Of a stretch of 64,000 bases of DNA, positions 54,011 to 64,000 are shown one piece after another (the first letter of the stretch is position 1; the number at the start of each line of letters is the position of its first letter). The stretch is taken from contig NZ_CBCSIQ010000002.1 in NCBI RefSeq assembly GCF_965139615.1, positions 186,001-250,000 of the forward strand, read 5' to 3'. Made by a program: the position numbers and the translations under genes. The DNA comes from Kerstersia similis. Lineage in GTDB: Bacteria; Pseudomonadota; Gammaproteobacteria; Burkholderiales; Burkholderiaceae_B. The notes under the pieces were generated by a model. It did not search any database. It saw nothing but the letters and a program-made list of their open reading frames with translations, and had not been told where the DNA came from.

Positions 54011-55063
54011 TCAGGCAGCCAGGGGTTCGGGCGCCAAGGATACCAACAGCTCACGCCATGCAGCCAGTTCCGGCTTGCCCGGTTTACGGGCACCGAAGAA
54101 CTGCGCAATGATTTCGCCGTTGTCGGCGTACAGTTCGAGCGAAGTCACCCAACCGTCGCTGGTCGGCTTGTTGACGATCCATGCCGAGGCGATGGCCGAG
54201 GTCTTCAGGTGCAGGTTGAAATCGGGATCCAGCACGTTGTACCAGTCGCCCATGGTCTTCAGGTTATGCACCGGGCCGCTGTGGATCTGGATCATGCCAT
54301 GGTTACCCACGAAGCACATGATTTCCGTTCCGGTAGCCGCCGAGCCTTCCAGCACGCGCTGCAGCGTATCGGCCGGCACTTCCTGGGCCAGATCCTTGCC
54401 TGCCGCATGCAGCGCACCCAGGCGGCTGACCTTGAAGCGCTTGAGCAAGGGGAAAAATTCGTGCGTGTCTTTCATGTCCAGCCAGGCGCTGCGCAAAGCC
54501 GCTGCATCGCTGACGGTATCCGGTTCGACCGGCGTTTCGATAGCGGACAGCTGCGGCCACACCGGTTCGGCTGCACGGAACTTGGCGACCAGGGCTTCAT
54601 ACGCCTGAACATCGCTTTGCGGCTGCAGATAGACCTTGTGCACGGCAACGCCAGCGCGGTCAAAGAACTGCAGGCTGCGCAGTTCACCTTGCTTGACATC
54701 CCAGGCCGAGGCCCAGTCTTTGAAGAAGACGCGCAAGTCGATATCCGGGCCCAGCACCAGGCCAACGGGGCCTTCCGCCTTCACATCCAGATAGCTGCCT
54801 TTGCGCTCGTGCACGCACCAGTCATTGCGCGTCAAGGCCATGACGCGGCCCAGGCTGCCCAATTCGCGGAAAACATCTTGCGGACGTTCGTAAGACAGCA
54901 TGGTGCTCTCGACACCACCAGCGCCAGCGGCGACCAGCTCGACTTCAGTAACGCCCAGTTCCGTCGCCATATCACGCGCGCGCAGTTGCGGCCGCGCCTG
55001 CTTGAGTTCGTCGTAACGGGCGCGCAACGCCTGGGCGCGAGAGGAAAAATCAGTATTGGTCAT
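54011..55063 (-). CDS. hemS: Heme-degrading/heme-carrier protein, HemS/HmuS family
   Basis: About 350 residues from the ATG at 55063 (MTNTDFSSRAQAL), with AGGA 6 nt upstream. It has the duplicated HemS fold: first half GSLGRVMALTRNDWCVHERKGSYLDV...GPDIDLRVFFKDWASAWDV, second half TEIMCFVGNHGMIQIHSGPVHNLKTMGDWYNVLDPDFNLHLKT. Members bind heme in the cytosol and break it down or pass it on (ChuS, HmuS, BhuS). Such genes usually lie with a TonB heme receptor and an hmuTUV transporter; none is adjacent here. Confidence 0.9.
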   Translation of the reverse strand: MTNTDFSSRAQALRARYDELKQARPQLRARDMATELGVTEVELVAAGAGGVESTMLSYERPQDVFRELGSLGRVMALTRNDWCVHERKGSYLDVKAEGPVGLVLGPDIDLRVFFKDWASAWDVKQGELRSLQFFDRAGVAVHKVYLQPQSDVQAYEALVAKFRAAEPVWPQLSAIETPVEPDTVSDAAALRSAWLDMKDTHEFFPLLKRFKVSRLGALHAAGKDLAQEVPADTLQRVLEGSAATGTEIMCFVGNHGMIQIHSGPVHNLKTMGDWYNVLDPDFNLHLKTSAIASAWIVNKPTSDGWVTSLELYADNGEIIAQFFGARKPGKPELAAWRELLVSLAPEPLAA

Positions 55064-55306
55064 AGGATTTCCTGAAACAAACACAGCTGGGATGGGGCCG
55101 GAAGCCAGTCGTGCAGGACTTTGGGCAGCCTGCCCCATCCGCGCTTCCGAACCATGCCCTGAATATGGCATGGCAGCATTCTACCCAAGTAATCAGTGGC
55201 GGCGGCATTCTATGTGCGCACCGCCGCAGGATGCCGGAAAACATCCCGGGACAGGCTCAGGCCGCAACATGGGCTGCGGCCCGTGTACAGGGCGTTTCCG
55301 GCGTAC

Positions 55307-56281
55307 TCATTCTTTGCGTGTGCCGTCTGAATCTGCATTGATGGCACTGGCCTGCGTGATATTGCTGCCAGGCGGCACGCTATTCGTCAGCCAGACGTTG
55401 CCGCCGATAATCGAGGCCCGGCCAACGGTAATCCGGCCCAATACGGTCGCCCCGGCATAGACCACGACATCATCTTCCAGAATCGGATGGCGTGGCAGGC
55501 CTTTCTTGAGCGCGCCGTCCGGCGTGGCCGGAAAACGTTTCGCGCCCAGCGTGACGGCCTGGTACAGACGCACCCGTTCGCCGATGATGGTGGTTTCACC
55601 GATCACCACGCCTGTGCCGTGGTCAATGAAAAAGCTGCCGCCAATCCGGGCACCCGGATGAATGTCTATACCGGTATCCGCATGGGCGATTTCAGCGATG
55701 ATCCGGGCCACCAGCGGCGCATCCAGGCTATACAGCACATGCGCGAGCCGATGATGAATGATGGCCTTGACGCCTGGGTAGCTCAGCAGGACTTCATCCA
55801 CGCTGCGCGCCGCCGGGTCGCCCTGGAATGCGGCAATGACATCGGTATCTATCATGCGGCGTACCTCAGGCAGGCTGGCCGCAAACTTACGGGCGACATG
55901 ATGCGCCTGATGCGCCAGTTCTTCGCACGGCGCATGGCGCTGACGCGCCAGATAACTCAGCTCCAGCAGCACCTGACGTTCCAGCTGCCGCATCGCATTG
56001 GCCAATGTCAGCTGAACATAGGCGTCCTCGTTATCCTCGTGCAGGTCCAGGGGTCCCAGGCGCATGGGAAACAAGGCGCCGCACAGCATATTGACGATGC
56101 CGCGAATCTCTTCCACGGAGGGAAACTCGCGCGCGCCGCCCACTTCGCGCAAGCGCCCGCTGCGGCTGCGCCAATCCCGGCGCGCATCGCGCAGGCTGGC
56201 AACGATCTCTTGCAATTCCCAACCGCTCTCTTCCTGGCAGGGCGATTGCCGGATCTCTGGTTTGTCGGTCGATACACTCAT
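55307..56281 (-). CDS. cysE: Serine O-acetyltransferase (EpsC-type)
   Basis: About 324 residues from the ATG at 56281 (MSVSTDKPE); an ATG at 56317 would add 12 residues and neither has a good ribosome site. Makes O-acetylserine for cysteine synthesis. A helical N-terminal domain of about 180 residues includes VLLSYPGVKAIIHHRLAHVLY; the left-handed beta-helix carries DIHPGARIGGSFFIDHGTGVVIGETTIIGERVRLYQAVTLGAK and GNVWLTNSVPPGSNI. Longer at the N-terminus than E. coli CysE, like the EpsC type. Confidence 0.9.
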   Translation of the reverse strand: MSVSTDKPEIRQSPCQEESGWELQEIVASLRDARRDWRSRSGRLREVGGAREFPSVEEIRGIVNMLCGALFPMRLGPLDLHEDNEDAYVQLTLANAMRQLERQVLLELSYLARQRHAPCEELAHQAHHVARKFAASLPEVRRMIDTDVIAAFQGDPAARSVDEVLLSYPGVKAIIHHRLAHVLYSLDAPLVARIIAEIAHADTGIDIHPGARIGGSFFIDHGTGVVIGETTIIGERVRLYQAVTLGAKRFPATPDGALKKGLPRHPILEDDVVVYAGATVLGRITVGRASIIGGNVWLTNSVPPGSNITQASAINADSDGTRKE

Positions 56282-56334
56282 GGGTATATCGTGCTCCCTA
56301 TCTGCTACTCGGGCCATTAGCCGTCATGGATTGC

Positions 56335-56360
56335 CATCTGCCAGCCGGAACCGGCAGATG
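56335..56360 (-). terminator. Hairpin between livF and cysE
   Basis: CATCTGCC (56335-56342) pairs with GGCAGATG (56353-56360) over a 10-nt loop. It lies about 80 bp after the livF stop on the minus strand. No T-run follows in that direction, so it may only weaken read-through into cysE. Confidence 0.4.
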
Positions 56361-56440
56361 TTTGAAACAGCCATCGTAATGACTCTCGGGCCCCTGAAGG
56401 ATTGAAACCCTGCCGCCGGCAAGGGCAAGCCCCCCCGATG

Positions 56441-57141
<701 letters not shown>

Positions 57142-57145
<4 letters not shown>

Positions 57146-57909
57146 TCCTCACCCAGGTATGCCTTGATGACGCGCGGATCGTTGCGAACTTCGTCAGGCA
57201 GGCCGGTAATAATGGGTTTGCCATGCTCCATGACCAGGATGCGGTCAGAAACGCCCATCACCAGCTTCATATCGTGTTCGATCAGCAGCACTGAAACATT
57301 GAATTCCCGGCGCAGCCGATTCACCAGCCCCTGCAGCTCGACCTTTTCCTGCGGATTCAGGCCAGCCGCAGGCTCATCCAGCATCAGCAAGCGTGGCTTG
57401 GTAATCATGCAGCGTGCGATTTCCAGGCGGCGCTGGTGCCCGTAAGCCAGGTTGCCTGCCTCGCGGTTGGCGTACTGCAGCAAGCCCATGAATTCGAGCC
57501 AATACACTGCGCGCTCCTGCGCTTTCTGTTCCGCACGCCGATAGGACGGCAGCTTGAGCAGCCCGCGCAGCAAGCCGTTTTCGACCTGGGTATGCTGAGC
57601 CACCAGCAGGTTTTCCAGCACCGTCAGCTGCTTGAACAAGCGCACGTTCTGAAAGGTACGCACCAGGCCATACCGCGCCACCTTATGACTGGGCAGGCCT
57701 GCAATTTCCTGTCCCTGCATCTGCACGCTACCGCTGGAAGGCCGGTAAAAACCGCCAACGCAGTTGAACACCGTCGTCTTGCCGGCGCCGTTGGGGCCGA
57801 TGATGGCGAACACTTCTTCCGGCTGGACATCGAAGGCAACGCCATCCACCGCCAGCAACCCGCCAAAGCGCATGCTCAGGTCTTGGACACTCAACAGAGG
57901 CGCGCTCAT
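57142..57909 (-). CDS. livG: Branched-chain amino acid ABC transporter ATP-binding protein LivG
   Basis: About 255 residues from the ATG at 57909 (MSAPLLSVQDLSMRFGG), which overlaps the livM stop. Walker A IIGPNGAGKTTVFN, LAYGHQRRLEIARCM as the signature region, Walker B LLMLDEPAAGLNPQE and LIEHDMKLVMGVSDRI are as in LivG. Confidence 0.96.
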
Positions 57910-59128
57910 TTCTGCAACTCCACATGCGGACGTTGCACCGGCAGCAAACCTTGCGGACGCCATATCATCATCAACACCATGACCAGACCGAACAGCAACA
58001 TGCGGTACTCGGCAAACTCCCGTGCCACTTCCGGCAGGATCGTCAGGATAATGGCCGCCAGGATGACGCCGATCTGCGAGCCCATCCCCCCCAATACCAC
58101 CACCGCCAGAATCAATGCGGACTCGATGAAGGTAAAGGACTCCGGATTGACCATGCCCTGACGCGCCGCATAGAACGCACCGCCAAAGCCGGCGAAGGCC
58201 GCGCCCAGCGTAAATGCGGACAGCTTGATGCGGGTCGGATTCAAACCCAGTGAGCGGCAGGCGATTTCATCCTCGCGCAACGCTTCCCACGCACGCCCGA
58301 CAGGCATGCGCACCAAGCGGTTGGAGACATACAGGGTGATCAGCGCCAGCACCAGCGCCATCAGATACAGATAGATCATCATGTGCTGGGAATCGAAATC
58401 CCAACCCATCATCTGATGGAAGCTTTCTCCTTCGCCTTTCACCCTGCGCGTCATTTCATAGCCGAACACGGTGGGCTTGGGAATACCGGAGATACCGTCA
58501 GGGCCGCCGGTCAGCGTGGTCATGTTGACCAGCAGCAAACGGATGATTTCACCAAACCCTAGCGTTACGATCGCCAGATAGTCACCGCGCAGCCGCAACA
58601 CGGGGAAACCGAGCACAAAGCCGAACAGGGCGGCCATCACTCCGGCAAGCGGCAAAGCCTCCCAGAACCCCCAGCCATAGAAGTGATACAGCAAGGCGTA
58701 GGTATAGGCGCCCACCGCATAGAAGCCGACAAAGCCCAGATCCAGCAGGCCGGCAAAGCCCACCACAATATTCAGCCCCAGGCCCAGCATGATGTAGATC
58801 ATCACGACGGTACCGATATCCACCTGGCTGCGATTGCCGAAGAACGGCCAGATAAAGGCCAGCAATATCAGCAGAATGCCCAGCCAGCGCTGGCCGCTAG
58901 CCGGCAAGACAGGCATGCTGGGCGTCTTGACGCCGCCAAACAGACGCGCCAGCAAGGGCTTGAATAAATGAAAAACGAAAACGATGCCGCAGCCCAGTAC
59001 CACCAGATCCCATTCCGGGTTCAACGTCATCCCGGCCCCCTGGCGCACCAGCTGCAGGCCGAACACCGGCGTAATGATGACCGCCGTCATCAACGCCGCA
59101 ATGATTGCGTTCTTGAAGGAGTTTGCCA

Positions 59129-59129
<1 letters not shown>
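57906..59129 (-). CDS. livM: Branched-chain amino acid ABC transporter permease LivM
   Basis: A 407-residue inner-membrane permease. About ten hydrophobic segments; the family blocks YIMLGLGLNIVVGFAGLLDLGFVGFYAVGAYTYALL and FGEIIRLLLVNMTTLTGGPDGISGIP are present, then ALREDEIACRSLGLNPTRIKLSAFTLGAAFAGFGGAFYA. An N-terminal extension of about 90 residues with two extra hydrophobic stretches is typical of the longer LivM type. Abuts livH with one shared base. Confidence 0.95.
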
Positions 59130-60052
<923 letters not shown>

Positions 60053-60240
60053 AGGAAAAAACTCAGCCTGCGCAAACCCCGGCACAAGTGCATGCAAGGG
60101 TTTGCGTGCGGATGGAAACGATTGGAAGCAACGCAAGCTGCGATGCCAAAACGGCAATTCTACATTCCCCTACTGCCATTGCCGTCTTTCAACAGGCCAA
60201 TGAATAGCAGGTTTAGTAGAAACCCTTAAACAAACGTTCC

Positions 60241-61062
60241 CTAAGAACCCTGGCTGAGTTCTTCGGCACGACGCGCCGCAGCGGCCATGGCGTCGGCCAC
60301 GATCGCGGGCCATTCGCGCTGCTCGAAAACCTGTAGGGCGGCCGCAGTCGTACCGCCAGGAGAAGTAACGCGCTGGCGCAGCACGGCAGGCGTTTCACTG
60401 GATGCAGCAGCCAGTTGCGCAGCACCCAGCACCGTCTGAATGGCCAGCGCCTGGGCATCCGCTTGTACCAGTCCCAGCCGCTCACCCCCAGCGGTCAAGG
60501 CTTCGATCAGCAGGAAAATATAGGCCGGTCCGCTACCGGACAAAGCCGTCACGGCATCCAGCTGTGCTTCCTGCTCGACCCAGGTCACAGTTCCCACGGC
60601 AGCCAGGATGGATGTCGCCAAATCCCGCTGCGCCTGCGGTACCGCTGCGCTGGCATACAGCCCGGAGGCCCCGGCACCGACCAGGGCCGGCGTGTTGGGC
60701 ATGCAACGCACGAGCCGCAAGGCCTGCGCGCCGGCCAGCCATTGCTCGAAACGCGCCAATGTAATCCCGGCCGCAATGCTGATCACCAGCGTGCCGGGCG
60801 CCAGCCATGGACGCGTGGCCTCGACCACCTGCGCCATGACCTGCGGCTTGACGGCATAGATCCAGACATTGCATGACCGCAAGGTTTCGTCAGCACTGGC
60901 TGCCGCCGTGCTGCCCAGGCCTTGCCAGCGCGCGCGGATGTCTTCGTTGATATCAACGACATGGATATGATCAGCGGGACACAGCTTGCCCGCCAGCCCG
61001 GCACCCAGCGCAGCGGCCATATTGCCGCCGCCGATAAAGGCAATTCGCAAATCGCTAGACAT
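60241..61062 (-). CDS. proC: Pyrroline-5-carboxylate reductase
   Basis: About 273 residues from the ATG at 61062, with GGGGGAG 6 nt upstream. Final step of proline synthesis. N-terminal Rossmann domain IAFIGGGNMAAALGAGL, then WIYAVKPQVM, LVRCMPNTPALVGAGASGL, and the C-terminal helical block DAVTALSGSGPAYIFLLIEAL and TSPGGTTAAALQVFE. Downstream of ubiA by 40 bp, so possibly co-transcribed. Confidence 0.96.
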   Translation of the reverse strand: MSSDLRIAFIGGGNMAAALGAGLAGKLCPADHIHVVDINEDIRARWQGLGSTAAASADETLRSCNVWIYAVKPQVMAQVVEATRPWLAPGTLVISIAAGITLARFEQWLAGAQALRLVRCMPNTPALVGAGASGLYASAAVPQAQRDLATSILAAVGTVTWVEQEAQLDAVTALSGSGPAYIFLLIEALTAGGERLGLVQADAQALAIQTVLGAAQLAAASSETPAVLRQRVTSPGGTTAAALQVFEQREWPAIVADAMAAAARRAEELSQGS

Positions 61063-61102
61063 GAAACACTCCCCCTCTTCCTGCCCCCGGCAGGTGCTAG
61101 TG

Positions 61103-61987
61103 TTATCCCAGCATGGTTTCCAGGAAAATCCCGGCAAAGACCGCAAAGCCGAACCAGGTGTTATTGAGAAACGCGCGGAAGCAGGCTGCACGATCGCGCC
61201 CGCGTATCCAGACCAGATGGCGCAACGCAATCATGGCCGCGACGGCCAGACCCGCCCAGAACCAGCTCTGATAGCCCTTCATGCCGCCGAAAATCCCCAG
61301 CAATGACAGTGTCGCCGCATAAAAGAACGCCACCATCGTCACATCCCAGGAGCCGAAGGTCACGGCCGAGGTCTTGAGTCCGAGCTTGATATCGTCCTCG
61401 CGATCCACCATCGCATATTCCGTATCGTAGGCAATCGCCCAGCAAACATTGGCAGCCAGCATGATCCAGGCTTCCAGCGGCAGCGCATTCTGCACCGCAG
61501 CGTAGCCCATGGGAATGCCAAAGCCGAAGGCAATCCCCAGATACGCCTGTGGGATGGCAAAAAAACGCTTCATCAGCGGATAGGTCACTGCCAGAAACAC
61601 CGCGGGCAAGGACAACCACAGCGTCAAGGCATTGAGCGGCAAAATCAGGATCAACGACACCAGCGCCAGCGCGGCGGCAACCAGCAGTGCCTCTTTGCCG
61701 CTGATTTTGCCTGTGGTCAGCACCCGCTCCTGCGTACGGTCAACATGCCGATCGAAATCACGGTCGAAGTAATCATTGACGGCACAACCAGCAGAGCGCA
61801 TCAATACCGTGCCGATAACGAAAACGATCAGGATGTACCAAGACGGCCGGCCTCCGCTGGCGGCCCAGAGCGCCCACAAGGTGGGCCATAACAGCAATAG
61901 CGAACCGATAGGCTTGTCCAGCCGCGTCAGCCGGGCATACAGGCCCAGCCGCTGGAAAAAATCAGGCTTCAAGGCTTCCATGGTCAT
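61103..61987 (-). CDS. ubiA: 4-hydroxybenzoate octaprenyltransferase
   Basis: About 294 residues from the ATG at 61987 (MTMEALKPDFFQRL), with GGGGGA 8 nt upstream. An eight- to nine-helix membrane prenyltransferase of ubiquinone synthesis, with both Asp-rich motifs: NDYFDRDFDRHVDRT and DTEYAMVDREDDIKLG. Confidence 0.96.
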   Translation of the reverse strand: MTMEALKPDFFQRLGLYARLTRLDKPIGSLLLLWPTLWALWAASGGRPSWYILIVFVIGTVLMRSAGCAVNDYFDRDFDRHVDRTQERVLTTGKISGKEALLVAAALALVSLILILPLNALTLWLSLPAVFLAVTYPLMKRFFAIPQAYLGIAFGFGIPMGYAAVQNALPLEAWIMLAANVCWAIAYDTEYAMVDREDDIKLGLKTSAVTFGSWDVTMVAFFYAATLSLLGIFGGMKGYQSWFWAGLAVAAMIALRHLVWIRGRDRAACFRAFLNNTWFGFAVFAGIFLETMLG

Positions 61988-62289
61988 CGAATAAATCCCC
62001 CTCCGGCACGGCACGGCCCGCATTTTTCGAACGATTTCATTGCGGTCAGCGCCAGTGAAGCGCACATTGTAACGGCTGCCCGATGATCGTTCAGCGCCGA
62101 TTCAATGCTGAGCCTGACGCGACATGTCCGACGGAACGTTACGATGCGGATTGACGCGACGGCATCCACGCCCGGATCCGCGCACGGGTCGTTCAGCGCT
62201 GCATAATCGGCCACAATCCCGCACAGAAGCAAAGGCAGGCCAGCCCATCCCTGATGCTGTGTCCGCGCCCATGACAAGGAGAGAGATAG
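61988..62289. other. 302-bp divergent region between ubiA and nitronate monooxygenase genes
   Basis: No gene, repeat or strong hairpin seen. It should hold the promoters of both genes. The only clear element is the AAGGAGAGAG ribosome site right before 62290. Confidence 0.5.
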
Positions 62290-63246
62290 ATGTCACAGCT
62301 GCCCCCTGTGCTCAGCCGGCTGAGCCTGCCCGTCATTGCATCACCGATGTTCATCGTCAGCACGCCCAGGCTGGTCATTGCACAGTGCAAGGCCGGCATC
62401 GTCGGATCCATGCCTGCGCTCAATGCACGGCCAGCTGCGCAGCTGGAAGATTGGCTGGCAGAAATCACTGAAAGCCTGGACGCCCATAACCGGGCCCATC
62501 CAGATCAACCGGCGGCTCCGTTCGCCATCAATCAGATCGTCCATCGTAGCAATGAGCGGCTGGAACACGACATGGCTTTGTGCGTCAAGTACAAGGTGCC
62601 CATCATCATCACCTCCCTGGGAGCCCAGCCGGAGATCAATCAGGCCGCCCATGGCTATGGCGGGATCGTCCTGCATGATGTGATCAACAACACCTTTGCC
62701 CGCAAGGCCATCGCCAAGGGTGCCGATGGCCTGATTGCCGTGGCCAGTGGCGCGGGCGGACATGCCGGCACCAAGCATCCGTTTGCATTGATCGAAGAAA
62801 TCCGTGCCTGGTTCGACGGGCCGCTGGCGCTATCTGGCGCCATCTCCACCGGTAATGGCATTCTGGCGGCCCAGGCTATCGGCGCAGACTTTGCCTATAT
62901 CGGTTCGGCTTTCATCGCCACCGAGGAAGCCCGGGCTGCCGACGCGTACAAGCAAGCCATCGTCGCAGGCAGCTCCGACGACATCATCTATACCAACTAC
63001 TTCACCGGCATTCATGGCAACTACCTGAAACCGTCGATCATTGCGTCAGGCCTGGACCCCGACCACCTGCCCGTCAGTGACCCGACGCACATGAATTTCG
63101 GCGCAGACCGGGCCGCCAAGGCCTGGAAGGACATCTGGGGTTGCGGCCAGGGCATAGGCGCCGTGCAACGCGTGCAAACCGCCGCCGACTACATCGCCCA
63201 GCTGCAACGCGAATATGACCAGGCGCGGCGACGGTTGGCGCTCTGA
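62290..63246 (+). CDS. Nitronate monooxygenase / 2-nitropropane dioxygenase family flavoprotein
   Basis: A 318-residue FMN-dependent TIM barrel with a strong ribosome site (AAGGAG). Blocks: LPVIASPMFIVSTPRLVIAQCKAGIVGSMPALNARP, PIIITSLGAQPEI, VLHDVINNTFARKAIAKGADGLIAVASGAGGHAGTKHPFALIEEIR, and ALSGAISTGNGILAAQAIGADFAYIGSAFIATEEA. The GAGGHAGT segment is the FMN phosphate-site/histidine motif of the family. Physiological substrate unclear; propionate-3-nitronate detoxification is the known activity of class I enzymes. Confidence 0.92.
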   Translation: MSQLPPVLSRLSLPVIASPMFIVSTPRLVIAQCKAGIVGSMPALNARPAAQLEDWLAEITESLDAHNRAHPDQPAAPFAINQIVHRSNERLEHDMALCVKYKVPIIITSLGAQPEINQAAHGYGGIVLHDVINNTFARKAIAKGADGLIAVASGAGGHAGTKHPFALIEEIRAWFDGPLALSGAISTGNGILAAQAIGADFAYIGSAFIATEEARAADAYKQAIVAGSSDDIIYTNYFTGIHGNYLKPSIIASGLDPDHLPVSDPTHMNFGADRAAKAWKDIWGCGQGIGAVQRVQTAADYIAQLQREYDQARRRLAL

Positions 63247-63327
63247 CACGCCCGGCACCCTGAGCGCCAAGTCGCCGGGCCTGTGCCCAGACACTCGGGG
63301 CGTCAGCAGAAGTTAGCGCATCCCCAT

Positions 63328-63369
63328 GAAAAACCCCTCGACCGCCTTCGCATGGCGGTCGAGGGGTTT
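63328..63369. terminator. Bidirectional terminator between NMO and livK genes
   Basis: A perfect 16-bp stem AAACCCCTCGACCGCC (63331-63346) with GGCGGTCGAGGGGTTT (63354-63369), loop TTCGCAT, with A- and T-rich ends on both sides. Ends livK on the minus strand and NMO on the plus strand. Confidence 0.92.
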
Positions 63370-63407
63370 GCTGGTTTGCGTCCCCCCTTGGCGGAGGGAT
63401 GCCAGGC

Positions 63408-64000
63408 TTACTGCACCAGCTTCTGGCTGCCGTCGGAGTGCCAGGAATAAACGGAGAACTTGAAGTCGTTCAGGTCGCCTTGCTTGTTCCAGGAAATGTC
63501 GCCGATCGGTGTCTTGAAGCTGTTGGCGTGCAGGTACTTGGCGATGACCTCGGGGTCTTCGCTCTTCGTTGCGTTGATCGCATCAAACAACGCCTGCGTG
63601 GCGGCATAGGCCTGCAGCTGGAAAGCGCCGCTGGGATTGCGACCCTTTTCCTTGAAGAGACGCACCACTTCCGCATTGGCCGGATCCGAGCTGAAGTCGG
63701 CCGGCAAGGTCAGCAACATGCCTTCGACCGCTGGGCCGGCAATGGCGTTGATATCCGGGTTGCCCGCGCCCTCAGGGCCCATGAAGCGTGCCTTCAGGCC
63801 TTGCTCCGCCGCCTGGCGCAGCAACAGGCCGAGTTCGGGGTGATAGCCGCCGAAATACACGAAATCAACACCCGCCGACTTCAGCTTGGTAATGACGGCG
63901 GAATAATCGGTGTCGCCAGCATTGATCCCTTCGAAGACGGCCACATCAATGCCACCGGCCTTGACGGTATCGCGTACCGCAGTAGCAATGCCCTGGCCAT
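63408..64000 (-). CDS. livK: Branched-chain amino acid ABC transporter substrate-binding protein (LivJ/LivK type), 5' part outside window
   Basis: Only the C-terminal 196 residues or so are visible; the frame is open to the right edge (the terminal codons read GQGIATAVRDTVKAGGIDVAVFEGINAGDTDYSAV). The pattern DYSAVITKLKSAGVDFVYFGGYHPELGLLLRQAAEQGLKARFMGPEG and GRNPSGAFQLQAYAATQALFDAI is that of periplasmic binding fold type I proteins for Leu/Ile/Val. It most likely feeds livHMGF, from which ubiA, proC and the opposed NMO gene separate it. Confidence 0.93.
   Translation of the reverse strand, partial: GQGIATAVRDTVKAGGIDVAVFEGINAGDTDYSAVITKLKSAGVDFVYFGGYHPELGLLLRQAAEQGLKARFMGPEGAGNPDINAIAGPAVEGMLLTLPADFSSDPANAEVVRLFKEKGRNPSGAFQLQAYAATQALFDAINATKSEDPEVIAKYLHANSFKTPIGDISWNKQGDLNDFKFSVYSWHSDGSQKLVQ

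Overview
The window looks like a chromosomal segment of a betaproteobacterium of order Burkholderiales, most likely family Alcaligenaceae (Bordetella, Achromobacter and Kerstersia relatives). The evidence is the long block rpsB-tsf-pyrH-frr-uppS-cdsA-dxr-rseP-bamA-skp-lpxD-fabZ-lpxA-lpxB-rnhB-trmH, followed by the divergent ppsR/ppsA pair, an order typical of that group. Backbone DNA is around 60 percent G+C. I saw no tRNA, rRNA, CRISPR array, transposase or phage gene. Species cannot be fixed from the window alone.

Left part (1-17 kb): a GST fragment, a DUF3298-like lipoprotein, an alpha/beta hydrolase, glutamate dehydrogenase, an exported ankyrin-repeat protein, a housekeeping run mltG-tmk-holB-tatD, ygfZ, rnfH-ratA divergent from smpB, a qmcA/nfeD membrane pair, a YncE-like beta-propeller protein with Fur-like sites upstream, and a TetR regulator divergent from an MFS transporter.

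Core block (17-37.3 kb): PEP synthase and its regulatory kinase/phosphorylase, then on the minus strand the translation genes (rpsB, tsf, frr), pyrH, isoprenoid and phospholipid enzymes (uppS, cdsA, dxr), envelope protein export (rseP, bamA, skp) and lipid A synthesis (lpxD, fabZ, lpxA, lpxB). Many genes overlap or nearly touch, so most of this should be one or a few transcripts supplying the outer membrane.

Accessory block (37.4-49.1 kb): an Rpn-type nuclease-like protein with a 12-bp tandem repeat, three exported proteins of unknown function (one a roughly 908-residue lipoprotein built of four repeats with paired cysteines, one a lipoprotein gene of clearly low G+C), a small unknown protein, an XRE regulator and a FepA-like TonB-dependent receptor with a very good Fur box. 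It sits between rpsB and glnD, where related genomes usually have map. I read it as an acquired, probably iron-responsive, surface-protein locus, and it is the best place in the window to look for an undescribed system.

Right part (49.1-64 kb): glnD, dsbB, an Lrp-type regulator divergent from a RhtA-like exporter, a heme-degradation protein (hemS type), serine acetyltransferase, the branched-chain amino acid ABC transporter genes livF-livG-livM-livH, proC, ubiA, a nitronate monooxygenase, and the 3' part of a LivK-type binding protein cut by the window end.
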